Part shown: piece after piece, positions 1 to 11,316 of the stretch
Numbering within the stretch: position 1 is the first letter of the stretch
How the letters are laid out: each line of letters begins with the position of its first letter
Source of the DNA: Lethocerus indicus
Taxonomy: Eukaryota; Arthropoda; Insecta; Hemiptera; Belostomatidae
NCBI GenBank assembly: GCA_019843655.1
Contig: JACDQD010000010.1
Location: 7,299,637-7,363,636, forward strand
Length of the DNA: 64,000 nt
Reading direction: 5' to 3'
Position numbers and translations under genes: made by a program
The notes under the pieces: model-generated
Seen by the model: only the letters and a program-made list of their open reading frames with translations
Told to the model about the DNA's origin: nothing
Database searches by the model: none

Positions 1-2097
1 GGAAGACCCAAACTGCGTTTCGAAAAGGGAAAATAAAACGTTCGGATGTAACCCCCGTTAGCACGGGGGCCAGGAGAAACGCGTTAGATAAATAAAAAAA
101 AAATTGATTCGAAACCTAAATCTTTCACTCCCATCCTGTCTACCGGGTCGGACGATTGATACTCAGAATTGAAGAAGACTCGGCGAACGGTCTACGTCTT
201 CGTAGGGTATGACTCATACGGGACAAAAGCCCCTAATAGGTTGGGTTTTACCAGGAGTTACTTACGCACTGAGTCCGGGGTCGGTGGAATGATCAATTCG
301 TCGGTGGTTTCACATAAAATCGGGAAGGGCCCGGAGAAATTCGAAACGGCGGTCGGTTAAAACGCGTTGCAAACGGCTCGGTAATAAAAAATTCTCGAAA
401 CGTTGACTATTCTTTTTTTTCAAAACGCCTAACTTTCAATATGTCTGACAACTGACAGTTGTAGCATTGGGGAACGGTGGCGCCCTCTCTAATCAATACC
501 TGGGATTAAAACTTTTAATTTTCCTGCCCGTAAGGCGTGAAGCCGTTTACTTAAGTAATGATAAAGTAATAACTGATTGGACGCTCTGATTATTGCTGGA
601 ACGTCCCGGAGTTTCGGGTGGTAAGGAGAAAAATTCGAAATGCACGCTGTTTCGGTTCTCGAATCGCCGTAGGCGTACTGTAACCTCCGCCTCAGGAACG
701 GCGATGCCGTTAGGTGACCAATTAGAAAAACTGTTTAAAAACTGAAAACACTTCGGCGCAATTGAAATGAGCGAATTGTTTTCATATCAAGAGAGATTCA
801 AGTGGATCTCTTGGGACAATATTTGTTTTGCAGCCGGGTTATGAATCACAGCAAAAATTTGGGGAAACAAAACGCCCGATTCACCATAGAATCGACTACA
901 ATGAAGACTAGAATGGACGGTATATTTTAAATATAGAAGAGATTGAAAAACCTAGACATTGATCAGACTGATACCAACAAGTCTTAAAAAGAAATTGCTT
1001 GGACAACATTTAGAGATCAGACATTAAATACATCTTTAGCGAGACACCCACCAAGGAGCACCCAAGGTAAAAGAAGAATGGCAACATTAGATAAACAGAT
1101 GAAAAAAAAATTCAGTTTTATATTTTCATCACATTTAATAAATGAAAATTAATTTCCATATTTTTATCAATGATGTTAAATAATAATAAATTCATATCAC
1201 TCAGTATCCTGGGAAATATTTTGTTCAATGGAATTTCCTAAAATGTTTAAACATTTATTATTTGTTTAGTAATGGATCTAGAGGATAAACTATGATGTTT
1301 ATGGATTTAAATCTTTCAACCAATCCATAAAATGCAGGTTGCCATGTTAATAAGATTCACTATAACAAACAGTACATGTGGTCTAAAAATTGATTATATT
1401 CCAAGTAGCTCACAAGGCCTAGTGTTGCAGCAAGTCTTGTTAAGGAATTGTCCTGAGTTTCAATGTAAAAAATTAATAAATTTCAATGCTTCTCAGTCAT
1501 TACTTCTGGAATAATTTTTCCAATACAATTTTAAAGTTATCATTTAAATGTTGTCATTGGTGTACAAATATAAATGTACTACAGTAAAATTCTATTTACA
1601 AAATAATTAGTTAATAATGAATAAATATTTTACACAACATATAAATTAACAAAACACAAATTTTAATTCAGAAAATAATTAGGAAAAATTCAAACCCATA
1701 TTTATATAAAACACACACTTGTAGCTTAAATTAAAACTTTGCTTTTATTAACTTTTTTCAACACAAACTGTTCATTATTTTCATAAATTCATTATAGTAT
1801 AATGTTATACGAAATTGTCAATTTGTCACTAAGTCTATCTATTTTTAGAAATAATAATAAACAAATTTTGTACCCTTTACAGGTACTTATAATATTTACA
1901 AAAACATTTGTTTCTCATACAGTTGAAAACAAAGTCTATCGATAACAAATTATATGGCTATATTGTTCAAATAGGTTTGAACATAAACCTAAATCATGTT
2001 TGATATGTTCAAACATAATGTTTTCTTATTAAATCTATTAATAATTGTACTTATGACAAGATATCATTACATTCAGAATGATATTCACTAATTCTAC
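1..2097. other. Intergenic, no gene recognised
   Basis: The first about 900 bases are richer in GC and CpG than what follows. They contain a short open frame at 169-360 that begins with TTG and resembles nothing I know. The rest is strongly AT-rich. It probably holds the 3' UTR of the takeout-like gene, whose stop is at 2098. I see no RNA gene or mobile element. Confidence 0.5.
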
Positions 2098-3609
2098 CTA
2101 TAATGAGTTTGGATAAACATCCTCCAAAGGAACTTTTTGGTATAGCCTATTTGTAACATCCCTGAATATTTCCGAAAAAACTTCTTCAAAATTCGGTTTC
2201 AGTTCTTGTAGTACCTCTTCCCAGTTATCATTCAAAATTCTGTTCATCGCATTACCTAGAACACATTAAATTAGATTACAGCAGTAAATATAAAAAAATA
2301 TTAAAAATACCATAGAAAAATGCAAGATGAATTTAATAATGTAATTTACTTAATTTTTTATCTCCATTGAACAAATCTTCAAGATTGAGAGTCATCTTAG
2401 TGGTTGTAAATTTAAAGTCATATTTTTTTACATCTAAATATGTTTTACCATGCTTTGAGAAAGTAACACCAGTGAGAACATTATAACCATCAACATTATC
2501 TACAAAAAAGAATAATGTCATTAAAATATGTCAAGAAATTTCATAATAATACAGTAATTATTTTATTTGAAACTAACCCAAGATGATGTTTGCCTTCCCT
2601 TTGCCGTATATTGGTAGCAACAAAACTCTTCCTTTGACTTCATAATCTCCTTCTAGGGTCAACCTCTTATTCAAACTTTTGCATTCCAATTTAATTTTGT
2701 TTAGGTCACTTCTAAAATTATAATATAGTTCTTTAAATTATTATTCTTTTTAATCTGGAAAATAAATTATTTAATTTATACAGAATGCTCAATAGTGTTC
2801 ATTGTGAATTTCCTTACTTTTGTTTGCTAATTCCAACGTTTGTAATGCCATGTATTTTGACATTTTTAAAAGTCAAGTCGACACTGATAGGGCCTCTACC
2901 CTGGCCAATGGAAAACTGCTTTATTGTAAGTGGTTCCAAAGGTAGCAAACCTAAACTTGGAACTCCTGTATACAAAAATTAATTAATAACTCGAAAACTA
3001 ACCAAACTCTTTTGGAAGCAATGATCAATTTAATTACCATCTGCTAATTTTTTAATGGCATCTTGAATAGCACCATTCAAACAATTGTTAAATTCCGGAT
3101 CCAATCTTGAACACTGTTTGAAGTTGCTTGCTGAGTGAACAGAAAAAATATCAGTTAATCTGTATTATTTTAATCAAATTTCAGGGATATAGATTTTACT
3201 CTCACAACGATTATTTAATGACTATAAGAACTAAAACTAGTTATAATAAATCATTAATTATATTAATAATAAATTGGATTGTTGTAGAAATTAATATTTG
3301 CAGTTAATTATTAGATAACTATGCAAAAAATAAATTTCTATTATATTTTTTATAGACACATTTGTGTTTTCAACAAAAAATGATTCACAATTTATTATGG
3401 AAATTCTGTATGGCACATTCACATTTCTCTGACGAAATTATAAAATCACTTCCTGATTGGATTTTTATAGCATAAACGTTTTTAAATAACCACCTTCACG
3501 TTAGTTGCAGGACATTACGAAAGTTTAAATAATTATACTTACGTAATTTGGCGCCTATTATAAGAGATACTATCAGAAAGATATTCCAAAGTAATAGTGC
3601 ACACTTCAT
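2098..3609 (-). CDS. Takeout / juvenile hormone binding protein (JHBP) family protein
   Basis: Six exons in phase: 3609-3543, 3130-3038, 2965-2818, 2711-2578, 2499-2350 and 2255-2098, giving 249 aa, the usual size for this family. Residues 1-20 (MKCALLLWNIFL...) look like a signal peptide. The segment after it has the family's paired cysteines and motif (FKQCSRLDPEFNNCLNGAI, then a Leu-Ala-Asp-Gly turn). A later GxGP(I/V)xVDLTFKNVKI-type strand and a third Cys (LECKS) also fit. Family members are secreted TULIP-fold carriers of hydrophobic ligands such as juvenile hormone in haemolymph, with roles in feeding, circadian behaviour and chemosensation. The ligand of this one cannot be told from sequence. 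All introns are short GT-AG. The start is the only Met preceding the hydrophobic leader. Confidence 0.93.
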
Positions 3610-4195
3610 TTTGTTACTGAGCCCAGTAGAACCTGTCGGATGACTGTGCAGAGACCAACTGAAAGTTGGGTAACTTACCTAACTAATGCAACTACACATG
3701 GGGATTGTACCAAACGAGGGAACAACAATTATACGCCCCTCGATTTATTTTTTTCTGAAGAATGTTTACAATTGGGAATTTTAATTTCCGAACAATATAT
3801 AAAAGATTACCAACGCTTATACGGGTTAAATATTTTTCTACGATTTCCAGAAACTTTCACCGGGTTCCTAATTGTAAAGCAACCCCAATTCTTATGCAAC
3901 TGGTTATATAAAATTATATTTTATAACTTCGCCTGTACTACTTAAGCGGGCCGGCGCCGTTTCGACCTTTCAGTGTTTTGCGATCCTCATTGCTAAGAAT
4001 ATGAAAAAAGATTTTAAATGTTAGGTCATTAGGACAATAATCATTATATCGTTTAGCATTAAATAAGTATTAATAATCATAGTTTTTTTTACATAGATAA
4101 TGATAATACAATTATATTTTTTTCTTCACCAATAATATTGAGACGGTTTTACTGGTAAGAGAAATAGGGGGGCATCACTCGGGTAATAAACACTG

Positions 4196-4259
<64 letters not shown>

Positions 4260-4366
4260 ATACACACTCACATGTTCTAAATAATAAACTCTTAAATATC
4301 CACACAATTTCGACAAGATAGTTACTTAAAACATATCTTCGATATTATAACATATAGATTATTTAG
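3610..4366. other. Intergenic spacer between two minus-strand genes
   Basis: AT-rich DNA holding the promoter side of the takeout-like gene and the 3' side of the 405-aa gene. It contains a long (TA)n tract at 4199-4256. An open frame at 3640-3945 on the plus strand has no recognisable content and I do not call it a gene. Confidence 0.5.
4199..4256. repeat. (AT)29 microsatellite
   Basis: Uninterrupted AT dinucleotide run of 58 bases, lying 111 bases beyond the stop codon of the minus-strand gene that ends at 4367. It is likely to be length-polymorphic. Confidence 0.95.
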
Positions 4367-5584
4367 TTAAACGGCAATTAAAGTTTTGCAAATTCCACCA
4401 TTTTTAGACAGTAATAAATTCAATAATAACGAAGCCGGCTTTTTCAATACGTATAAGATCGGGTTACTCAAATAATTTATAATACCCGACAGCATATTAT
4501 TCGTTATGTCGTTGCATGTAGAACACCCGCCGTTTATTTTGACCGTGACATCTCCCAACTTGAGATCAAAATTCCGGACGTTCACGTTGCAGACCGGGAG
4601 GAGGTCGAGGCTCAGATCTATGCCAATTTCGAAAAGTTTTATTGTAACAGATGCGTTGCCGACGAGCTCGAATCCGCCGAGGGACAATTTGTAGTTGTCG
4701 TATCCGAACTGGACATCGGTTATGTTAATGGGAACGCGAACGTCCAGAACTTCGCTCCTTTTCTCGACAGAGATCCGGCCGGTTTTCCGAATCGAGGGTA
4801 AGTTCTTGATGTACCCACCGGTGGCTTCGAATCCGAGCAAAGGTAGGAGGAACGGCCTGAAGATAATCGGAGGTAAAAGGACGACGCCACCCGTCAAATC
4901 GGTGAAGGCCTTTAACTGCGCAAGATGGGCGTCCACGGCCAAGTTGACCGCGTTCTCCACAGCACCGACTAAAGCCTGGAAGCTTTTGTCGGTGAAATTC
5001 CTAAAGGTCTGGGAGACCGCGGCCGTCGCGTTTTTCAGGCCGACGACCAAAGAATCGGTCGCGTTCCTCGTGGCGTTCGTAAAGTTGGACACGGAGGCCT
5101 CCGCTTTGGCCGCTAAGTCTTTCCAGCCTTTCGAGAATGCTTCGGCGGCTGCTTTGGACTGATCGGAGAACGAAGCTACTTGTTGGGGGCTTTGGACACT
5201 GGAGAAAACCGAAGGCAAAGAAGGGTTAGCCTCAGAGGCAATGTCGCTGAAAAAGGTACCCGGTGCTTTGGAGGATTGCAGAAAAGCGGTATCCTGTCTA
5301 GGGCTTTGGGGGCCCGAGAATAGGGAAGAGATGGTAGCGTTGGCTTTTGAGGCGAAGTCGTTCCAGCCAGAAAATGTTGCCGTTTTGGCCGAGGAATCCA
5401 GAGGGAGACGCTCCAGTGCCGGTGGGACGGAAGCCGAAGTAAGTCTGATTTTGGGAACGAAGCCCAGAAATCCGCGGGGCATCGACTTGACCGTCCTATT
5501 GAGTGCTGACCCGAGTAAATATGTCGACTCCACTTGTACAAAGGACCACGAGAGCATCAAAACAGCCAGTGGTGCCGTCCGCAT
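4367..5584 (-). CDS. Secreted glycoprotein of unknown family, single exon, 405 aa
   Basis: One uninterrupted frame. It starts with a signal peptide (MRTAPLAVLMLSWSFVQVES). Residues about 70-220 are Ala/Ser/Asn-rich and look like amphipathic helices, with weak internal repetition of FS(G/K)WxDxAxKA-type units. Several N-glycosylation sequons are visible (NRT, NAT, NFT, NIT, NAS). The C-terminal 170 residues are more globular, alternating hydrophobic strands and carrying four cysteines (LLPVCNV, GGCSTC, GGICKT). I do not recognise the family. The alternating-strand C-terminal part next to a takeout gene could be a distant TULIP-type lipid binder, but that is only a guess. Codon use is much more GC-rich than the neighbouring genes. 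The start is the first Met and is directly followed by the hydrophobic core. Confidence 0.8.
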   Translation of the reverse strand: MRTAPLAVLMLSWSFVQVESTYLLGSALNRTVKSMPRGFLGFVPKIRLTSASVPPALERLPLDSSAKTATFSGWNDFASKANATISSLFSGPQSPRQDTAFLQSSKAPGTFFSDIASEANPSLPSVFSSVQSPQQVASFSDQSKAAAEAFSKGWKDLAAKAEASVSNFTNATRNATDSLVVGLKNATAAVSQTFRNFTDKSFQALVGAVENAVNLAVDAHLAQLKAFTDLTGGVVLLPPIIFRPFLLPLLGFEATGGYIKNLPSIRKTGRISVEKRSEVLDVRVPINITDVQFGYDNYKLSLGGFELVGNASVTIKLFEIGIDLSLDLLPVCNVNVRNFDLKLGDVTVKINGGCSTCNDITNNMLSGIINYLSNPILYVLKKPASLLLNLLLSKNGGICKTLIAV

Positions 5585-8500
5585 CTTGGATAGGATAAAT
5601 TACATAAGCACGGATCCAGACCATATATTGCTCTCCGGATTAAATGTACCTGTCTTTAATATCCCGTCGATTGAAAAATTGAGTCGGATGTTGACCGATT
5701 AAATATTTGGCGTGCAGTGAATTAAACCACCAATTTCATTACCAACGGTAGGTTTATCCCAAGGATCCAAATTGAATTGAACAACTGTAATTTTACTGTG
5801 ACAAATAGGAATTATGTACAAATGCTCTTATTTATGAAGGTGACCGTTAAATCGTTTGACATTATTTATTTTGTTTTGGTTGGATTGGGAAAATTAACGT
5901 TGTCCATTCGAACAACGTACCTGATAATCTGGTAAAAATTGCTTACAGTACATCGAGTTCATGTGTATGAAGGCGTGTGTGTATTCGCTAAAACTTGGCT
6001 GGAAAGTACAAAACTGCATTTTCTGGCAATTCTTATGCGATCTAATATACCCTCAACGAATCGCTATCCTCAAGAAATGTTTATATATACAGGGGCACCC
6101 GTATAAAATAAAGTGCGGGAATATATCACATTAACAGTGTCTTTACGCTTGACGCTTAGTTATTACATTGCTGACAGAATAGCCAATCGACAACCAACAT
6201 GGGTAGGTCAATGTAATTTACTGCTGGAATGCTACTGACGGTGGTGGGAAGTCGAAACCGATCTAGCATGGGTCCAAATTGAAGATCGCAACAGTGATGA
6301 TATTCTAGCCCACCGCGGACCTCCTCTAACGTGTATATTAAGTGACAAGTTTCAATGATTTTCTTTCACTTGAGCGAGGCCTTCTTCGAGACAAAAGACC
6401 TAAGGCGTGAGTTCTGTAAATCGCTAGATCAATCCATTCTAGAAATGGGCTGAAGCAAGGTTGAGGGGGTCGATAACTTGGTCAACCGCTTTCACTTGCA
6501 GCATTCCAGAAAGCCTTCCCGCATAGGCAGCAAGATCATGCCTGATATCTGAACAATGCACTGCAAAGTCTTTGTTCGGTATTTACGCGGATATTAAATA
6601 TACCCACTGAGAACGAGTTTTATTGCAACTTAGGTCGAACGGCTCGGATTTCGAAAGAGTAGAGCATCTGCAACGGGAAGAAACTGGCCCAATTAACTCG
6701 GCGGATTTCCTGATTCGATGGTCCAAATCACCGGTGATTCCTATACGCTCTATTACATTAAAAACTAACCCTGTGTGCCGCCTGCTCTGGAAGTGATTGC
6801 GCCAGAAGCCACCAAACGCAATACAGAATTGTTGCAATATTATCATATAACCAGGGTTAGTGTTTTTGCCCTTTTCCCGGAGCTCGCCGGGGACGTCTCG
6901 GGGCTCTTACTGGTTCCATAACCAGGGTCCGACAGAAGAGTAGATCAACTTGGGTCATCTGTATATCTGAAAGCGGACTGTCGTTAATCCTCTTGGATTA
7001 TAACTCATTTGTCTAATTTTTTGTTTTATTATCATTTCAATGCTCTTGAGAAAGACAAACCACTTTCTCCACGTTCCAAGAGTACAGACTGAGAGGTTGG
7101 CCGGCGGTGAACGCGTTGATATTAGTTTCCTGCCATTAGTGAGACATGAGGCAACGATTAGGTTACGACACTGCAAAGGTTGAAATACAGCGCCCGATTG
7201 AAAACCATCTGAATCATTCTTACCCAAATTTAAGTGAATTTATAAAAATGTTATTCTACCAGCTATAATCTGAGAGGAGGAAACATAACTAACACAAATG
7301 TTAAGCTAGCAATACAACATTAATCAATAACACTCTGTCTTACAATAAGGAATTTACTGGACTTCCAGATTATATTTATTAGATACTTAATTGGAATACA
7401 ATTGGCAAATTATACTAAATTTAAGTTTATTTAAAAACCATAGATAAAAATCATAGATATTATCAAAAGTAGATAAGTGTTTATGAAGTAATTTGCTTGA
7501 TAAGTAGATATATGGTTTATTATTTTGTTTAAACTACTTTACTTTGTTTTTGACCCACACATAAGATAAATATCAATACAAAATATGTTTAAAAGTTATT
7601 AAACCAGAGCAAATCTATGTTTAACACAAAACAATTACATTTAATATTGGGAACAAATATGTCACAAAAGGTAATTATAACATATCTAATCTCCTTTATA
7701 TTGATTATATTTTCTTCTACTGTTTGATTTTGAATCCATATACCAAAGGTCAAATAATTACAAATTATTTAAAATTGTAAAATGCTAACAACATTGAGAG
7801 GTGAACACATGAAATTAAGAAAAAATAAGCACTGATTTAAGAAAGTAACTTTATTTTCACATAATTATTTCAAAAAAGTGTGGAATATTGAGATGGTTAG
7901 AACTGTTTCATAATCATTTTAAAAATTTTATTTGTATACATTTAATTCAACATTCAGAACACTGTTTCATCAGAAAGAATTCAGCCTTGGATGTATTGTT
8001 GAACAATACCATTCTGGTAATATCAAATCCATTTTGGTGGCCTAGTGGAGCACATTGTTCACATATCGTTAACAGACAGAAAAAGACAATAAAATAGGTA
8101 TACACTAATATTTAAATAGTATATCACATTTAACATTTATTTAGTGACTAATAATAACACATAACATTTTACATACATACCAACAAATGCATCACTGACA
8201 GCAATTTGCTGGGGGCTGTAAATTGTTACGGTTAACAGAAATTAACAGTCATGGTTGGTGAAATATTACATTCAAAACTAAATTACATTTATGTTAAAAT
8301 TTAAAATCTTATTTTATAAATTAATGAGCACTTTAAAGAATTCAGTAAGGTTAAAAATATTTGTTCAATTTTAACAGTTTCACACTCCTTGGTTAATAGT
8401 CCAATTTCTCAGTAAGAATATAATATAAAGTAGTGGACCTCAATTTGCAATTAAGCGAACTTAATAACTGAAAAGAAAAATTCGTATTTACTAACTCAGG

Positions 8501-9098
8501 TAAGCCTAACTATTTTCCTGTCACATCAAATATTCATGCAGACATCAGAGAAGAGATAAAGGAATTTTAAATTAAATGTTTTAATTTCATAGTACAGAGA
8601 AAAAGAATTTATGGCAGACAAGGTGCAATCCATTTTACAGGACACTGTAAACACATTTTCAATTATGTTAACTATTATTATAAAATACTTATGAATGAGT
8701 ATTTTGAGTTATCGAGAAACGGCTCTCATACTTTGGCAATAACTTAATTTCTAAATTGAAATAAATAATCGTTAAAAATGAGCTAAGTACATATGAAAAA
8801 CATTCATTTAATGGCTCACTGTGTGTTGCTACGTTGGAATGAGGGGAATGTTGGCAACAAGCAGCAGCACACCCACCCTCAAAAAATTGGTCACAACATG
8901 CCATGATTGTTCGTGGGCTATAATTCCTACTACTCTATCAGAATTTATCTAAACAAAAGATACATAGATTTGTTTAAATGTTCTCTTCAAAATATTAAAC
9001 AGAACTAAAGAATTATATCGCTGCATAAATCAACAACAAAGTAAAAATTCAAATTTGCAACTGATGGAAAAACATTAGAATTTGCTAATAGCAATCTC

Positions 9099-9101
<3 letters not shown>

Positions 9102-9159
<58 letters not shown>
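9102..9159. repeat. (TA)29 microsatellite
   Basis: Uninterrupted TA dinucleotide run of 58 bases, just beyond the probable polyadenylation signal of BTAF1. It is about the same length as the tract at 4199-4256. Confidence 0.95.
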
Positions 9160-9160
<1 letters not shown>

Positions 9161-9171
9161 CATACATTGTG

Positions 9172-9177
9172 TTTATT
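9172..9177 (-). terminator. Probable poly(A) signal of BTAF1
   Basis: AATAAA on the minus strand, about 205 bases after the BTAF1 stop codon. This is a reasonable 3' UTR length. Chosen by position only. Confidence 0.4.
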
Positions 9178-9382
9178 TGAATGATTTTTCTTGTGAACTG
9201 TGCTTTCAGATTACCTATTACATATCTCAACGTCCCCATTATTCAATACGAATTATTAAATTTTTTCTCTTATGGCATATTTGTTCTATTCTCCTTATTG
9301 ATGATATCCCAGCAAATTCCATGCAGCATATCCATGTTGGTGGTACTACAACATAAATTGGTGTACCTTGTCTTTATCCACG

Positions 9383-11268
9383 TTATGATCTCAGATTTTT
9401 GACAAAATTTGACAAATCATATTCCTCCTCGTAGTCTTTGTGCTCCCACAATTCTGGCAGGCATTTCATAGCCGACGACAAGGCTGTGATGTTCCCGGAT
9501 TTGTTCGATGAATCGCCGGATGTCGACTGTGAATGGCTGTCCAAAGAAAACAAATCGAGAAGCTGGGACAAAAAAATGCAAGATTTTGAGATTAGTTATA
9601 AGACACCGTACTATTTTATACAATATACAATTTTAAAGAATTACTAAACCTTACTTTGTCAGTCCCCATAGTTTCAATGCTTGCATTATCAGTACTGATT
9701 ACAGTATTGGCTGTTCTCAATTTAAATTTCTGCAACCTAAACAAGAAAAATATTTGAATTAATAATATTAACAACTGTAATATTAACATACACTTATAAA
9801 AGTATCATTGCTGCAAGCTGAACAAAATGTTGCTAGAGATATGTTCAAATGTTTCAATAATAAATAGAAAGGGTAAGTGTAATAAATTGATATTCAACTG
9901 GCAAACTTAATATAATTAAATTCCATTTTTGGATTCCAAAAATGTCCAATATATTTGAATTCAAGTTATTTCTGTATGTCTTGATTTTTTATGAGTCTGT
10001 ATTATGAGGGTCAAGTGATTCAATACTGCACAGTATATTTATTCTTATTTCGTTATGATTATTATTTGTTTGTAAATTATTTTAATCATGAAATAATAAC
10101 CCCATTATCTTCTCTTCAAGTGTTCCTCTGGTAATAAGCCTGTACACATTAACAACTTTCTTCTGCCCAATTCTGTGAGCTCTGTCCATAGCCTGCAGAT
10201 CTCGCATTGGTGACCAATCATGCTCAACAAATATGACCTGCAAAGTAAATAAAAAATGTCTAAGATAAAAATTTCAGAAATTAAGTTAAATCAGCTAAAC
10301 TATTATTGAAGCTATGTGCCGGGGCAGAAAACAATTGCATTATAGGTTTCTTCAAAATAAAATGCAAGTACCGTATCAGCCCCTGTAAGGTTCAAGCCAA
10401 GTCCTCCTACTTGTGTTGTCAATAATAGAACATCGATTGATGGATCATTATTGAATGTTGTAACAACAGAATGTCTTGTAGAAGCAGGTACAGAACCATC
10501 CAACCTCATGTAACTAACTGATGGCATGTGTGCCCTGTGAAATAAGACAAATATTGAAACTACTAAGAACTATCAAAACCAAATGTGTAATAATTATTAT
10601 ATTATAATTATTGGCAATTTTTAATATACTAAATAAATACAAATAGGGATCTGTCTTTAAATTGAACTCTTAATAATCTGTTATAAATTGTACACAAATA
10701 AAAGTTAGTTGATTAAAATGTCTGGCATACTTACTTAAAAAGGTCATTTTCTAATACATCCAACATTGCTTTTAACTGACAAAAGATGAGAGCACGATGC
10801 TGATTTACTACAAGATCATCATTCTGGTTATCCCTTGGTACACCAATGCCACAATCAATAAGAAGTTGTCTGGGAAAAAAATATATATTTATTTGAATAT
10901 TTATACGAAATCATAAGGGCAACTAAAAATTATTATTAATGTTCTAGCCAATTAATTTCTCATGGCGTAACCTACTATAACAATTTTTCTCAGTGAAAAA
11001 AATGATTTTTACTTAAGGGCAGGAAGTTTAGCAGAATGCTGTATATCGCTGAGTGATGTCTTCTGTGAGAGCAATTGCTGAGTGATCTTTTCAAATTGTG
11101 GATGCCAGGTGGTAAGTGCTAGTTTTGGATGGTTGCAAACATTCTGCAAGTATCTTAGAGCCTAAAAAGAAAGTTACACAATACAAAATTAATATCAACT
11201 AACTCTGCAACAAAAATTAAACAAAATATACAGGATGTCATATCATTTATGGTAATTACAAAAAGTTA

Positions 11269-11316
<48 letters not shown>

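Larger units (their letters stand above)
5585..9382. other. Intergenic, 3.8 kb
   Basis: Contains the presumed promoter of the 405-aa gene on its left side. A more GC-rich patch at about 6150-7220 includes two copies of an ATAACCAGGG motif near 6846 and 6920, but no open frame I recognise. From about 7250 on it is AT-rich. The right end carries a (TA)n tract and the 3' UTR of BTAF1. Confidence 0.5.

Noticed and set aside
3640..3945. 101-codon plus-strand frame upstream of the takeout-like gene
   Set aside because: No signal, domain or splice context, and it lies in the promoter side of the minus-strand gene.
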